A stretch of DNA of 64,000 nucleotides from Populus alba (lineage: Eukaryota > Streptophyta > Magnoliopsida > Malpighiales > Salicaceae), in NCBI RefSeq assembly GCF_005239225.2, contig NC_133301.1, positions 6,783,157 through 6,847,156 on the forward strand, read 5' to 3'. This document shows, piece after piece, positions 36,153 through 47,314 of the stretch. The notes below the pieces were generated by a model. It was given only the letters and a program-made list of their open reading frames with translations. It was not told the origin of the DNA and searched no databases. Both the position numbers and the translations under genes were made by a program. The stretch's first letter is position 1; every line of letters starts with the position of its first letter.

Positions 36153-36806
36153 TCACAGATGAAGGCTCAAATCTAATCTAAGCTTTTTACGGCTTTCCTT
36201 AGTTGACCAATCTAGACGACTCATGCAGGGATCAATGACAGGGATGAAAGATTGTAGTTGGTCAATCAATTGTTCAGCAGTAGCAGCAGAGATTATGATT
36301 CGTCGTGCCGAAGATGTTAGAAATTCCTGTTCCACAGCTTGATCAAGGAAAGACAGCAACTTATCATAAAAACCATTAACATTTAACAAACCTATAGGTT
36401 TATGGTGAATGTGCAGTTGGGCCCAAGATGAAATATGAAAGATCTCTTCCAATGTGCCCAGACCACCTGGTAAGGCAATGAAGGCATCAGCATGGTTAAA
36501 CATGGTATTCAGTCGGTCAGACATTGTTGGGACCTGTAGTTCCTCTCCAATTGTTTTTCCAATGATGTCCCCAGTTGCTAAAGCTTTGGGGACAACCCCC
36601 AAAACTTGACTGCCTCCTAAAAATGCAGCCATTGACACACCTCCCATTAACCCAAGGCTGCCTCCCCCATACACTAAATGAATCTTTCTCTCAGCTAGTA
36701 CCCGACCAAGATGATTTGCTGATTCTAAAAACTCTTTTTCTTTCCCAGAACTGGATCCACCGAAAACACAAATATTTCTTATATGATGACTTGAGGAACC
36801 TGCCAT
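36153..36806 (-). CDS. LOG-like cytokinin riboside 5'-monophosphate phosphoribohydrolase, intronless
   Basis: A complete 217-residue frame. LOG enzymes release active cytokinin bases from their riboside monophosphates in the cytosol. Visible signatures: N-terminal nucleotide-binding start NICVFGGSSSG (11-21), YGGGSLGLMGG (46-56), then ADAFIALPGGLGTLEE with the family motif PGGxGTxxE at 113-121, WAQLHIHHKPIGLLN (128-142) and GFYDKLLSFLD. The length fits plant LOGs (about 210-230). The Arg before the motif is kept (MSDRLNTM, 95-102), but the Lys that usually follows it is Leu, so activity is uncertain. Plant LOG genes normally have several introns; none is here. It lies between pol and the 3' LTR of element A, on the same strand. 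A TATA-like box is at 36871-36880 and a (GA)n run further upstream. Capture from a host LOG is the simplest reading. Confidence 0.88.
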   Translation of the reverse strand: MAGSSSHHIRNICVFGGSSSGKEKEFLESANHLGRVLAERKIHLVYGGGSLGLMGGVSMAAFLGGSQVLGVVPKALATGDIIGKTIGEELQVPTMSDRLNTMFNHADAFIALPGGLGTLEEIFHISSWAQLHIHHKPIGLLNVNGFYDKLLSFLDQAVEQEFLTSSARRIIISAATAEQLIDQLQSFIPVIDPCMSRLDWSTKESRKKLRLDLSLHL

Positions 36807-36870
36807 TTCTACACACTTCTATATTTGATGAATGTATGGGATGAGTAGAAATGAAGGGAAGGAAGAGAAG

Positions 36871-36880
36871 AATTTATAGA
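36871..36880 (-). promoter_or_regulatory. TATA-like box upstream of LOG-like ORF
   Basis: The minus strand reads TCTATAAATT, 65-74 bp before the ATG. A pyrimidine-rich leader (TTCTTCTCTTCCTTCCCTTC) follows. A (GA)n run of about 19 bases (36939-36957) lies 60-80 bp further upstream. This looks like a compact plant promoter; function is inferred only. Confidence 0.45.
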
Positions 36881-37086
36881 TGAAAATTGAAAATGAAATC
36901 ATACCACCTATATGTAGGCCAGCTGTAGTCTCACAAACTCTCTCTCTCTCTCTCTCTTTATTAATTATTTATTTTGAAAAAGCATGTGTATGTACAGGTA
37001 GTTGTGATTGTGGCTCACATCTTCCTTTGGTTTTACTTCCAAGAACGACTTAAACGCCCTCTATGGGTCGGGGATAGGCTTCCCAT

Positions 37087-37106
37087 CCAGTTTTCTTAAA
37101 AACTGG
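37087..37106. other. Hairpin between the two extra ORFs of element A
   Basis: A perfect 8-bp stem CCAGTTTT / AAAACTGG with a 4-base loop lies between the stop of the Cys-cluster ORF and the LOG promoter-like region. Its role is unknown; it could mark an mRNA end or a junction. Confidence 0.35.
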
Positions 37107-37165
37107 CAAACAGGGTCTTTTTTAGTCAGATTCCCAAGACTAAGTCGATCATGTTCTTTATGGAA

Positions 37166-37678
37166 TTATGGCCATAAATCATGAATTACACGATGCACAT
37201 CTCCACTAGGATGCGTCTCAAGGGTCAATAAAAGATTATCTAAAGACCCCTTACTCAGGCCATCCTTAATGAATTGTATTTTATCTTCACGGTTTACAGA
37301 TACCATTCCTAAAGAACGACATGTCGCATTACAAGTCCATCTGGCACATCGATGACAGACTTTCAGTCGTTTTGCACGACGTTTCTTTGCAAAAGTGCTT
37401 TTACCTGTTCCAGGCATGTGTGAAATGAATGAATTGGAGGACTCACCTGATAATCGGACCTTTGCTTCAATTAGCCAGCGAATATCTTCAGGAATTCCAT
37501 GATTCATTAACAACCTCAATCTTGCACACCTAGCACGGTAAATTTTTGTAATCGCATTCTGAGGCAGAGCGGGAAAATACCTTTTCAACTTTTCAAGAGT
37601 GGTGTCCATTTTAAAATTAGAATTGGGGAAAATATTCAAAGAAGAAGAAAGAGCAGAGAATTGCACAATTATATACAC
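37166..37678 (-). CDS. Small basic Cys-cluster protein, viral NABP-like, in element A
   Basis: The frame has 170 codons. The better start is the ATG at 37607-37609 (147 residues), because it follows a TATA-like box and short leader. The N-terminal half is helical and basic (YRARCARLRLL). The middle has GKSTFAKKRRAKRLK directly followed by CHRCARWTCNATC, a basic patch plus Cys cluster that could bind zinc and nucleic acid. The tail (DKIQFIKDGL, VHRVIHDLW) has no motif I know. Patch-then-cluster is the layout of the small cysteine-rich nucleic-acid-binding proteins of carlaviruses and relatives, some of which act in RNA-silencing suppression. The link rests on layout and recalled family features, not a search. 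It sits 140 bp after pol, same strand, before the LOG-like ORF. It is not an Athila env. Confidence 0.7.
   Translation of the reverse strand: MYIIVQFSALSSSLNIFPNSNFKMDTTLEKLKRYFPALPQNAITKIYRARCARLRLLMNHGIPEDIRWLIEAKVRLSGESSNSFISHMPGTGKSTFAKKRRAKRLKVCHRCARWTCNATCRSLGMVSVNREDKIQFIKDGLSKGSLDNLLLTLETHPSGDVHRVIHDLWP
37668..37676 (-). promoter_or_regulatory. TATA-like box upstream of Cys-cluster ORF
   Basis: The minus strand reads GTATATAATTG about 60 bp before the ATG at 37609, followed by a CT-rich leader (CTCTGCTCTTTCTTCTTC). The spacing and leader type mirror those of the LOG-like ORF. Confidence 0.4.
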
Positions 37679-37818
37679 AGATATCAGTTATCATGGGAAA
37701 CTGAAAGAACCGACTTAAGAGTCACGGAGTACCGTTATCCGCCATTTGACCGGGGTGAGAGAAACTAGCAAAACAAAAGATACACCAAAACAAACACAAA
37801 ACAATGTGAGAAAAAGAA

Positions 37819-40800
37819 TCAATCTTTATATACAGGATCACTCAATTCAGTAGAGTCATTTTCAACTGAAAAATTGTCAAAATAAACTTTCAACCGATGC
37901 CCATTTACCTTGAAAACATTGCCATTCTTTGGATTCTCGATATCACAGGCCCCATATGGATATACATGTTTCACAATAAAAGGACCGCTCCATCCTGATC
38001 TTAGTTTTCCAGGAAATAAATGGAGTCGAGAATTATAAAGCAAGACTTTTTGACCAACATTGAATGTTTTTCTCAGTATTTTCTTGTCATGAAACTCTTT
38101 GATTCTTGCTTTATGAATTCTTGAATTGTCATATGCATCATTTCTAATTTCCTCAAGCTCATTTATTTGTAATTTTCGCAGTTGACTAGCATCATCAAGG
38201 CTTGAATTGAAAGCTTTAATAGCCCAATAAGCTTTATGTTCAATTTCCACAGGCAAGTGACAAGGTTTTCCATAGACTAGTCTATAAGGTGACATACCTA
38301 ATGATGTTTTATAAGCAGTTCGATAAGCCCAAAGTGCATCATTAAGTCTTAAAGACCAGTCTTTCCTATTAGGGTTCACTGTTTTCTCCAAGATCTGTTT
38401 GATCTCCCTATTAGCAAGCTCTACTTGTCCACTTGTTTGAGGGTGATAAGGGGTGGCAACTTTATGTGTGATTCCATATTTCTTCATTAAAGACTCAAAT
38501 GGCTTGTTGCAAAAGTGTGTTCCACCGTCACTTATCATGGCTCGAGGGATTCCAAATCGACTTAAAATGTTTTCTTTCAAAAACTTTATCACTATTTTGT
38601 GATCATTGGTTCGACTTGGAATTGCCTCTATCCATTTTGAAACATAATCTACTGCGACCAATATGTACAAGAAACCAAATGATGGAGGAAATGGACCCAT
38701 GAAATCTATACCCCAACAATCAAAGATCTCAATGACAAGAATAGGATTTAAAGGCATCATGTGACGTTTCGAAATAGATCCCAACTTTTGACAATTTTCA
38801 CAAATCTTACAGAATGCATGTGAGTCTTTGAACATGGTGGGCCAATAGAATCCACTTTGTAAGATTTTTGCAGTTGTCTTTCTTGATGAGAAATGACCCC
38901 CACATGCCTCAGAATGACAAAATTTAATGACACTACTTACCTCATTGTCAGGAATGCATCTTCGAAATATTTGATCAGGACAATATTTGAATAAATAAGG
39001 GTCATCCCAATAAAAGTTCTTTACTTCGTTCAAGAACTTTCTTTTGTCTTGGGTACTCCAATGAGCTGGCAATTGTCCTGAAACAAGAAAATTAACAATA
39101 TTAGCAAACCAAGGCATCGTAGAGACAGAAAATAAAGATTCATCAGGAAAGTAGTCATCGATTGGTGTAATGTCAGATCTCGAATCGGTTGTCAATCTTG
39201 ACAAATGATCCGCGACAACATTTTCGATGCCTTTCTTGTCTTTGATTGTGATATCAAATTCTTGAAGTAACAAAATCCACCGCACCAATCTAGCCTTAGA
39301 ATCTTTCTTAGAAAGAAGATATTTCAATGCTGCATGATCACTAAAAACAACAACAGGTGAGCCAACAAGATAAGATCTGAATTTATCACAAGCAAATACT
39401 ACTGCAAGTAATTCTTTTTCAGTGGTGGTGTAATTCATTTGAGCACTATTTAAAGTTTTACTTGCATAGTAAATCACATAAGGTTTCTTATCTTTTCTTT
39501 GTCCTAAGACAGCACCCACGGCATAATCACTAGCGTCACACATTATTTCATAAGGTAATGACCAATCAGGAGGTTGAATGACAGGAGCAGAAGTAAGCAA
39601 GTTTTTAAGTTTAACAAAGGCTTCTTCACAATGTTCAGTCCATTCAAAAATATTATCCTTTGTTAGAAGGTTACTCAAGGGCTTAGATATTACACTAAAA
39701 TCTTTGATGAACCTTCTGTAAAAACCAGCATGTCCTAAGAATGATCTAACATCTTTAACAGATTTTGGTGGTGGTAAGTTGGCAATTAACTCGATTTTAG
39801 ATTTGTCAACCTCAATTCCTTTCGATGAAACAATGTGACCAAGTACAATGCCGTTTGTTACCATAAAGTGACATTTTTCCCAATTCAATACAAGATTCTT
39901 CTCTTCACACCTGCTCAAAACCTTTTCTAAGTTAGTCAAACAATCATCAAATGAATCACCAAAAACAGAAAAATCATCCATAAAAATTTCAAGAAAACGT
40001 TCAACCATATCACTGAATATGCTAAGCATGCATCTTTGAAACGTGGCTGGTGCATTACATAATCCAAAAGGCATCCTTCGATATGCAAAAGTACCAAATG
40101 GACATGTGAAAGTAGTCTTCTCTTGATCTTCCAATGCAATTTCAATTTGATTGTAACCTGAATAACCATCTAGGAAACAATAAAATTCATGACCTGCAAC
40201 TCTTTCTAGGATTTGGTCCATGAAAGGTAAAGGGAAATGATCTTTTCTAGTCATTGAATTAAGTTTCCTATAGTCAATGCACATGCGCCAACCAGTAACA
40301 GTCCTAGTTGGAATTAACTCATTTTTCTCATTCGTTATCACAGTGACTCCAGACTTTTTGGGTACAACTTGGGTAGGACTTACCCATTTGCTGTCAGAAA
40401 TAGGATAAATGATTCCATTATCTAGAAGCTTAATGACTTCATTTTTCACTACTTCTTTCATATTAGGATTAAGCCTTCGTTGCATTTCTCTAGAGGGTTT
40501 AGCATTTTCCTCCAAATAAATCCTATGTGTGCAAATCAAAGGGCTAATTCCTTTTATGTCAGCTATGGTCCATCCTAATGCATTTTTATGCATTTTCAGA
40601 GTCTGTAATAACTTACCTTCTTGATGTGCATTAAGTTTGGAAGAGATTATTACCGGAAAAGTTTCATTTTCTCCCAAAAATGAGTATTTGAGATTAAATG
40701 GTAACGGCTTCAATTCAGGTTTTGGTGGTTGAACACTTGAAGGTATGGGCTCAATTGATCGTGGTGGCAATTCTTCAATTTGTGGTCTCCAATTGCATGC

Positions 40801-43081
40801 CTTTGATTCCTGAAAGTAGACCATTTGCAAATCATCAGATTCATCAATCTCAGTTTCACTGGAAGTGGTTTGAAATTGATCATGAACTAATTTTTCAATA
40901 AAGTCCACTTCCTGTAAATCATTATCATCTTCAGGTTGCTTGTAAATGTTGAAAATATTCATCTCCAATGTCATGTTTCCAAATGATAGCTTCATCAGTC
41001 CATTCCTACAATTAATCAATGCATTAGAAGTGGCAAGAAATGGACGTCCTAAAATGACAGGAATTGAATTACATGCTTCAACAAGTTGTGTATCCAAGAC
41101 AACAAAATCTACAGGGTAAATGAATTTATCAACTTGTACTAACACATCTTCAATTATTCCTCTAGGCACTTTTACATATCTATCGGCGAGTAAAAGAGTT
41201 ACAGAGGTTGGTTTTAACTCACCTAGATTGAGACTCTGAAAAACTGAATATGGAAGTAAATTCACACTAGCTCCAAGATCAAGTAAGGCTCTTTCAATTT
41301 TATGTTCTCCAATAAAGCAAGAAATTGTAGGACAACCAGGGTCTTTATATTTCAAAGCATTATTGTTCTGAAGAATGGCACTTACTTGTTCGGCTAAAAA
41401 TGCTTTCTTTTTCACATTCAATTTTCTCTTCACAGTGCACAGATCTTTCAAAAATTTAGCATAGGAAGGAACCTGTTTAATAGCATCCAACAAAGGTATA
41501 TTGATCCTTACCTGTTTGAAAATTTCAAAGATTTCAGAGTTGTGACTAACTTTCCTTTGTTTGATCATGGCATGAGGAAATGGAAGTGCTGGCGGGGAAT
41601 CAGCCTTTTCTTTGCAATGTTCAGGTTCAACCCCTTCCTTACCCTCAGAGATAGACTCATCATCTTTCTCACAAGGTTCAAGAATAGGTTTTTCAATAAC
41701 CTTACCACTACGAAGAGTGATGACTGATTTGACTTGATCCATGTGTTGGCTTCCAGAACTACTTGCATTTGCATTGTATTGCCCTTTTGGATTTTGTTGT
41801 GGTTGAGAAGGAAACTTACCTTTCTCTTGGAAACTGAGAGCAGATGTTAATTTTGCAAGAGCATCTTTAAAATCTGTCATGCTTTGAGCAAGTTGAGTGT
41901 TGATTGTCTCCTGCTTTTCAATAAATGCATGCAATGTTTCCTCAAAATTTTTTCTAGGAGGTGGAGCATAAGGAGGTGCATATCCATGAGAATTTTGAAA
42001 ATTATGAGGTGCTTGAAACGGTGGCTGTGAAGTTTGTGCATTGTTTCTATCACTCTTCCAACTGAAATTTGGGTGATTTCTCCAACCAGGGTTGTATGTT
42101 TGGGAGTATGGGTTATGGTTGGGTCTTTGGAAACTGTTTAAAGCATGGGCTTGTTCATGGAGGCATTCCTTAAAAGAAGGCAAAGTTGGACAATCATTTG
42201 TTGAATGTTCATTGGTTTCACAGATTTGACACACAATATCTTGAACAGATTTTAATTGACCACTTTTTTTTAATTCTAGTGCCTCGACTTTTCTAGCTAA
42301 AGATGCAAACTTGGCTTGGAGGTCATGATCTTCCCTAAGGTTGTGCATACCCCCACTAGATGTATGAGGTTGAGTTTTACTTGGTGCCTCATAAGTACCT
42401 GTGGTGTCCCAATTTTGAGCATTTTCGGCTAGCAAGTCTAGGTACTCCATTGCTTCATTAGGGTCTTTATCTTCAAAGGTTCCATTGCACATCAATTCAA
42501 CCATTTGCCTATCTCTAGGTGTTAAACCTTCATAAAAATGTGAAACCAATCTCCATGTTTCAAAACCATGATGTGGGCAAGTATTAAGCAAATCTCGATA
42601 CCTATCCCAACATTGGTAAAATGTTTCTCCTGGTTTTTGAGTGAAAGTGATGATTTGTCTTTTGAAAGAGTTTGTTCTGTGAGATGGAAAAAACTTCTTT
42701 AAAAATTGTTGTTGCATTTCATCCCAAGCACGAATGGATCCCGGTCTCAAATTTTGTAGCCATGTTTTAGCTTTATCTTTTAATGAAAAAGGAAAAAGCT
42801 TTAATTGAATGGTGTTCATGCTACAATTTGAGTCATTATAGGTATTACAGACCTCCTCAAATTCCCTTAAATGCAAGTATGGATTTTCTAAGTCTAAGCC
42901 ATGAAAAGATGGTAAAAGTTGAATAATGCCTGGCTTAAAATTAAAATGAGATGCATCAGAAGGGAAAACTATGCATGAGGGTGCACTTGTTCTTGTGGAT
43001 TCATGTGGTCTCTAAGTGTTCTCATACGGTTATTCTTATTATTCTCATTATGAAGCGATTGATTATCTTCTTCGGCCATAT
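37819..43081 (-). CDS. Element A gag-pro-pol polyprotein (Athila), one frameshift near the start
   Basis: From 42876 the frame runs 1685 codons uninterrupted to 37819 and is open further upstream to about 43000. The gag start [14 protein letters not shown] begins near 43081 but is thrown out of frame by one missing base near 42999, relative to the gag relic at 828. Order (codons from 42876): gag core [19 protein letters not shown] near 25; zinc knuckle [14 protein letters not shown] near 214; aspartic protease with DLGAS near 530; reverse transcriptase with [10 protein letters not shown] near 966; RNase H; integrase HHCC (HSEACGGHF to CKICENC) near 1315; DDE core ([23 protein letters not shown]) from 1390 to 1485. 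Gag, protease and pol share one frame. The env-like gene usual for Athila is absent. If the frameshift is real, full Gag is not made. Confidence 0.93.
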
Positions 43082-43290
43082 TTTCTGAAAATGATGAAGA
43101 TACCCTACAAAGTCGACCACTTAATGTACGTGACCAAACTCTCATGCACGTGTTAAGAAGAGAATAAAAGGAAGAAAGGAGAAGAGAAGAAAAAGAAACA
43201 AAAGAAAACAAAAAAAAACAAAAGTTAAATAAAATGAAAAGTGAAAAGAGAAAATGAAATAAATATTATAATTTATACAAGAATTTACCT

Positions 43291-43307
43291 CCCCGGCAAC
43301 GGCGCCA
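43291..43307 (-). other. Primer-binding site, tRNA-Asp
   Basis: The plus strand CCCCGGCAACGGCGCCA equals the 3' end of plant tRNA-Asp(GUC). On the minus strand this is the primer site six bases inside the 5' LTR. tRNA-Asp priming is typical for Athila. Confidence 0.92.
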
Positions 43308-43313
43308 AAAACT

Positions 43314-45035
43314 TGACACGACCAAAAGCTTGATGTCTCTTCTCCCAAGTGCAGGAGTGTCGAAGTAATAAAATAACCCGGCAAGACCGGGGTCGAACCA
43401 CAGAGAGGTTAATTGTATAAATTATAAATAACAAGACAACAACAACAACAACAACAATAATAATACTCAGTACGTGGCGTTGTTATACCTGAGAATGATC
43501 TAAAGATCGGGTCACAGGTTTCCAGCCTATATACTGACTTTATGAAAAGATCAAAGATATATATTATATAATATAAACAGAATGTAAATAATAATAATAA
43601 TAACAATGATAATAATAATAATAACAGAAGATGAAGAAATTAATGAGAACTTTGAGATAAAAGATTAACGTAAGGATTAAACAATGATAAAAAACAAATG
43701 TCAAGGTTAGAGGATCCACTAATGGTACTTCAAACAAGTATAATATAAACTCTTATTACTCAATTGGAAACCACACATAAAGGAGGTTCCAATCAGATTA
43801 TAAATTGTTAACATGATTACATTAGTTATCTTATTCGAATAAAGCTAATACTTGTAAATGTTGGCAGGCATTCATGATTATAACTTATGTTAACAACAAA
43901 TCAAGTCCCTTTCATAGCTCAGGTGTCGGTTATACCATACAGTATGGGCTATGAAAGTACCAAGTATTTGTTGTACCAAGTGTTATACAACATAAATCTA
44001 GATTAACCATTTAACAAGCAAAGTATTAAAAGTGAACAAGATAACAAATATAAAACATGTTAGTATCCAACGTTAAGGTCCATGTTAAGTTTATATTATA
44101 CTTATTCTTACACCATTAGTGTACCCTTTTCACCTTGACATAATTAACTTAATTAAACATAATGAAAGAAAGAAACATAAATAAACAAGATAAGAACATA
44201 AATGAGAAAGAAGTTAACTAAGTAAAAGAAAGGAAATGAAGTGCATAAACTTGATATTAATGAAAGCAAGACATAAGCAATACAAAGAGAGAAAGCAAGA
44301 GCATGATCTTGATCTGGAAACCAAGATGCCTCAATACATGGTAAGTGCCTCCTTTTATAGGCCAAAATTTGGAACTATTGATTTGTTGACTAATTGATGA
44401 GTGGGTGGCCACATCTTGACTAGATAACAATCCTTATCTTCTTGTCTGATCAAGACGTCATTGCTAACATCATAATTTGCCCAGAATCCTCAAGAATGTT
44501 CTAGGAAATTGTCTCAGCTTTCCAACAAAAAAAAGATGAGGTCATTTGGACTTCTAGAACTCAAGATATGGGCTGAACACTAAATAGTGTTTGGGCTGCA
44601 GGACAGCTTCGGACTTCTTCGTTGTTCCTTCAATTTGGACTTCAAAACGACCTTTTCAAAATCTTGGGCTCCTCATGAAAGTTGTAGGCTTTTGTCTTAC
44701 CTTTCCATCCATATAAAGTGGACCTAAATCCGAAATCTAGAGCTCCAGATATGATCCAATTACCGAGCAATGTTCCGGTTTGGACTGCACCGACATCTCT
44801 TTTCTAAGTTTGGCCATCTCTTTGTCCTTTAACTTTCAATGCGTAAACTCATCAATCAATCCTTTTATTTATGTGATAGTCCTGCATTTAAAATGAGCAT
44901 TTACCATAAATTAAGATATCTTATAATATCAAACTTGTTATTATAAAACATGCTTTAGTTAAGGAGTTATTGATACTTCAAGTGCAAAATGATGATATAA
45001 AACCTTGATAAACATGCACTTTTAAGTACTAATCA
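43314..45035 (-). repeat. 5' LTR of element A, with promoter
   Basis: It is the promoter LTR for gag-pol. The minus-strand TATA motif GGCCTATAAAAGGAGG is at about 44350-44365, with the transcription start expected some 30 bp downstream. Differences from the 3' LTR: extra CT near 43340, extra A in three A-runs, and one T/G change near 44842. Confidence 0.93.
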
Positions 45036-45239
45036 GGTCACATGGGGTCTAAAGTTGGCATGGGTTAATTAATATGTTGGGATTAGATCATATATATTTG
45101 GGGTTGATTTTCTAATTCTACAAGGACTTAAATCAGCAAAATATTATTCTAAAATTCAAGAAAATTTCGTTCATTTCTTTTTCTATTATTTAGAAGAATA
45201 TTTATCAACAAAGGAGGAAGTTTTCTAGTCAACAAAGGA

Positions 45240-45857
45240 TGCTAGGGGGTTGCTATATTTGATTTCCTAAGTTAGGAAAGATTAATTAATAATTCTCCTA
45301 ATCTAAGAAGGAAACTAAATTGGCCGGTATAAAAGAGGGAGATTTTCTTCATTAATTGTCCATGTAAAACAATAAAACTAAGCACAATAAGGCAAGAAGA
45401 CTTCAGAATTAATTCCACATTCAGATCAGAGTTGGACTTCTTAGGGATGCAAATCTAATTCTAGCATTTCTAAGATATTAATTTTGGATTTTTATTATTT
45501 TCTTCTTAATCTTCGGTTTATTATTACTTACTTGGGTCAAATTTTTAAGTGGATTCAAATTAGCCCACATATGCGAATCCATTAGGGTTATTTGAAGAAT
45601 TATATAAGTGTTTTGCATGCTGAAAAAGCCCATGTATTTATAATATAAACTTGTGTTTTGGATGATACAACACGTAATCTTTGTTGGGATAGAGATTACA
45701 TCTGACTTTGTGACGTCATTCGATTTAATTCCAATAATGTTGGTGCCTTGGGACAGGTTTTCATTGTGTCACACTTCTCAAACTTGATTTTCGACTTTTT
45801 TGAGGAAGTATATCTTCGTTGAGGGTCGTTTGACCACATGATTAAGATATTCACATC
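45240..45857 (+). mobile_element. Diverged chromovirus-type LTR, 3' part
   Basis: It resembles the C and D LTRs: 'aaactaaattggccggtataaaagagg' (TATA), 'agcatttctaagatatta', 'ccattagggttatttgaagaat', 'ttgacgtcattc' and 'ttggtgccttggga' blocks, ending GATATTCACATCA at 45857. The start is not clear; it may lie left of element A. Confidence 0.55.
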
Positions 45858-46500
45858 AATATCCTTACTTTCTAGTTAACCTTACATTTGTGCATTAATC
45901 AACTTTAATCATATAATAACTTTCATTAAGCATGCAAGATTTAATTTAATGAGCATTTAGATTAAGATAGGTGTAATTGATTCATGATAATTAAAAATGC
46001 ATGCAGAGTTAATTTAATTAAGACTTTATTTTCCATGTAACAAATAATCAAACATGGGTTTGAAAATTAGATACTTTTACTACTTAAGTTAATTAGTCAT
46101 GCATCCTACATAAACTAATCAATAGCAATAAATTTAAAACCAAAAACATATGTTGCTAATCACATAGAATTCCAGTCATCAATCATCAAGTTTAATTATA
46201 TAAAAATATAAGATATTCCAATATCTCAATGAGATATAGAATAACTTAAAGCACAAATCCTTATGATATCTAAAATACAAGAGTACTGATCTCTTAAAAT
46301 TAAAAACTGAGCTTGTAACAAATTTAGACAAGAAAAAAGATAATTCTAAAAATAGTAGAATAATTTTTTTCTCTTCTCTTGCATTCTGAATGTGATTTCC
46401 CCCTTTTTTTAAGGCTAGGGTTGGTTACCTATGTGTGAGAAGGTGGAGAAGTTTCTAGTTAATAAATAATTTATAAACATATTACTTTAAGGTTTCCTGA
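45858..46500 (-). mobile_element. Probable remainder of the old Athila E LTR
   Basis: This AT-rich sequence with TTGTGCATTAATCAACTTTAATC, AACTTTCATTAAGCATGC and repeated 'taatttaatt' stretches is like other Athila LTRs. There is no gene. From 46500 to 47314 I see only AT-rich DNA; the open frame at 46621-46971 has no recognisable motif. Confidence 0.4.
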
Positions 46501-47314
46501 TACTAATATAATTCTAATGACTTATACACAGACTTTGACCTTCTAAAGAGGTTTTCTAGTCATGTGGGACCATTTTCATGTCATCAATAAGTTGTCATAT
46601 CATTATCCTAATATGGAAAGATGACTCGTACTTGCGCTAGTTTGCTGCTAGATTTCAAAACCGACTTCAAACATATTGTTTTCTCTCATCTATATGGGTT
46701 ATTAGGCCAACCATATACAATTCAAAGGGTACACGTGACTAGTTTGATAGATTTTCTTTCACCAATTCTAATCTCACTAGGATTCCTTGTGCAAGCTAGA
46801 TTCCTAATGCAATTCGAATTCACACTTCTTATCTCCAATTATTCATTCCAATATGTTCTTTCTAGTCTTTTTCCCTCTAAACATGGAGGGAAAATGTATA
46901 TTTTGGTTCATTTGGTTCACTTTGAGTTAGTTGATTTTTATTTTTTTTTAGTTAAACTAAGGTATTTTTGAGTCGGTAAATGATTTATAGAGATTTAAGG
47001 ATGTTTCTTAGGGTTTTTATTTGTTAAAATAGGTTGCAAAATGGATTTTTTAAGTCAAATCCCCTACCTCCACCTTGATTTTTTGGCCACTATGGTGATG
47101 TCCATATTCAGTAGGTGGCCTAATCTGTGAAAAGTTGCCATCATTGTTAGGTCACATGTTGCCCGCTTCTAAGGATAAAAAAATCTTACACAAAGGCCTA
47201 TTATTCAAAATCCAAGACTTGTATTATCACCTAGGCTTTCAAACCCGGCTTCTTTTTTTTTCACTAGATTTTTTTCTTAATTTTTTTTCTAATCTTATCA
47301 TTCAACATTAAGTT

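Larger units (their letters stand above)
33224..45035 (-). mobile_element. Element A: young Athila retrotransposon with two extra ORFs
   Basis: It is 11.8 kb, read on the minus strand. The LTRs at 33224-34940 (1717 bp) and 43314-45035 (1722 bp) have TG..CA ends. By eye I found one base substitution and four short indels between them. The target duplication GGTCA is perfect (33219-33223 and 45036-45040). A tRNA-Asp primer site lies at 43291-43307. Order on the minus strand: 5' LTR, primer site, gag-pro-pol, a Cys-cluster ORF (37166-37678), a LOG-like ORF (36153-36806), an internal purine tract (35976-35987), and a G-rich tract against the 3' LTR. No env-like frame is present. The only coding break I see in gag-pol is a single-base deletion near 42999. 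Confidence 0.95.

Noticed and set aside
34941..37818. An Athila env-like gene after pol
   Set aside because: I looked for a long frame with a signal peptide or membrane segment in this interval and found only the Cys-cluster and LOG-like ORFs.
46621..46971. 116-codon ORF
   Set aside because: No motif, no promoter signals, AT-rich surroundings in old LTR-like DNA.
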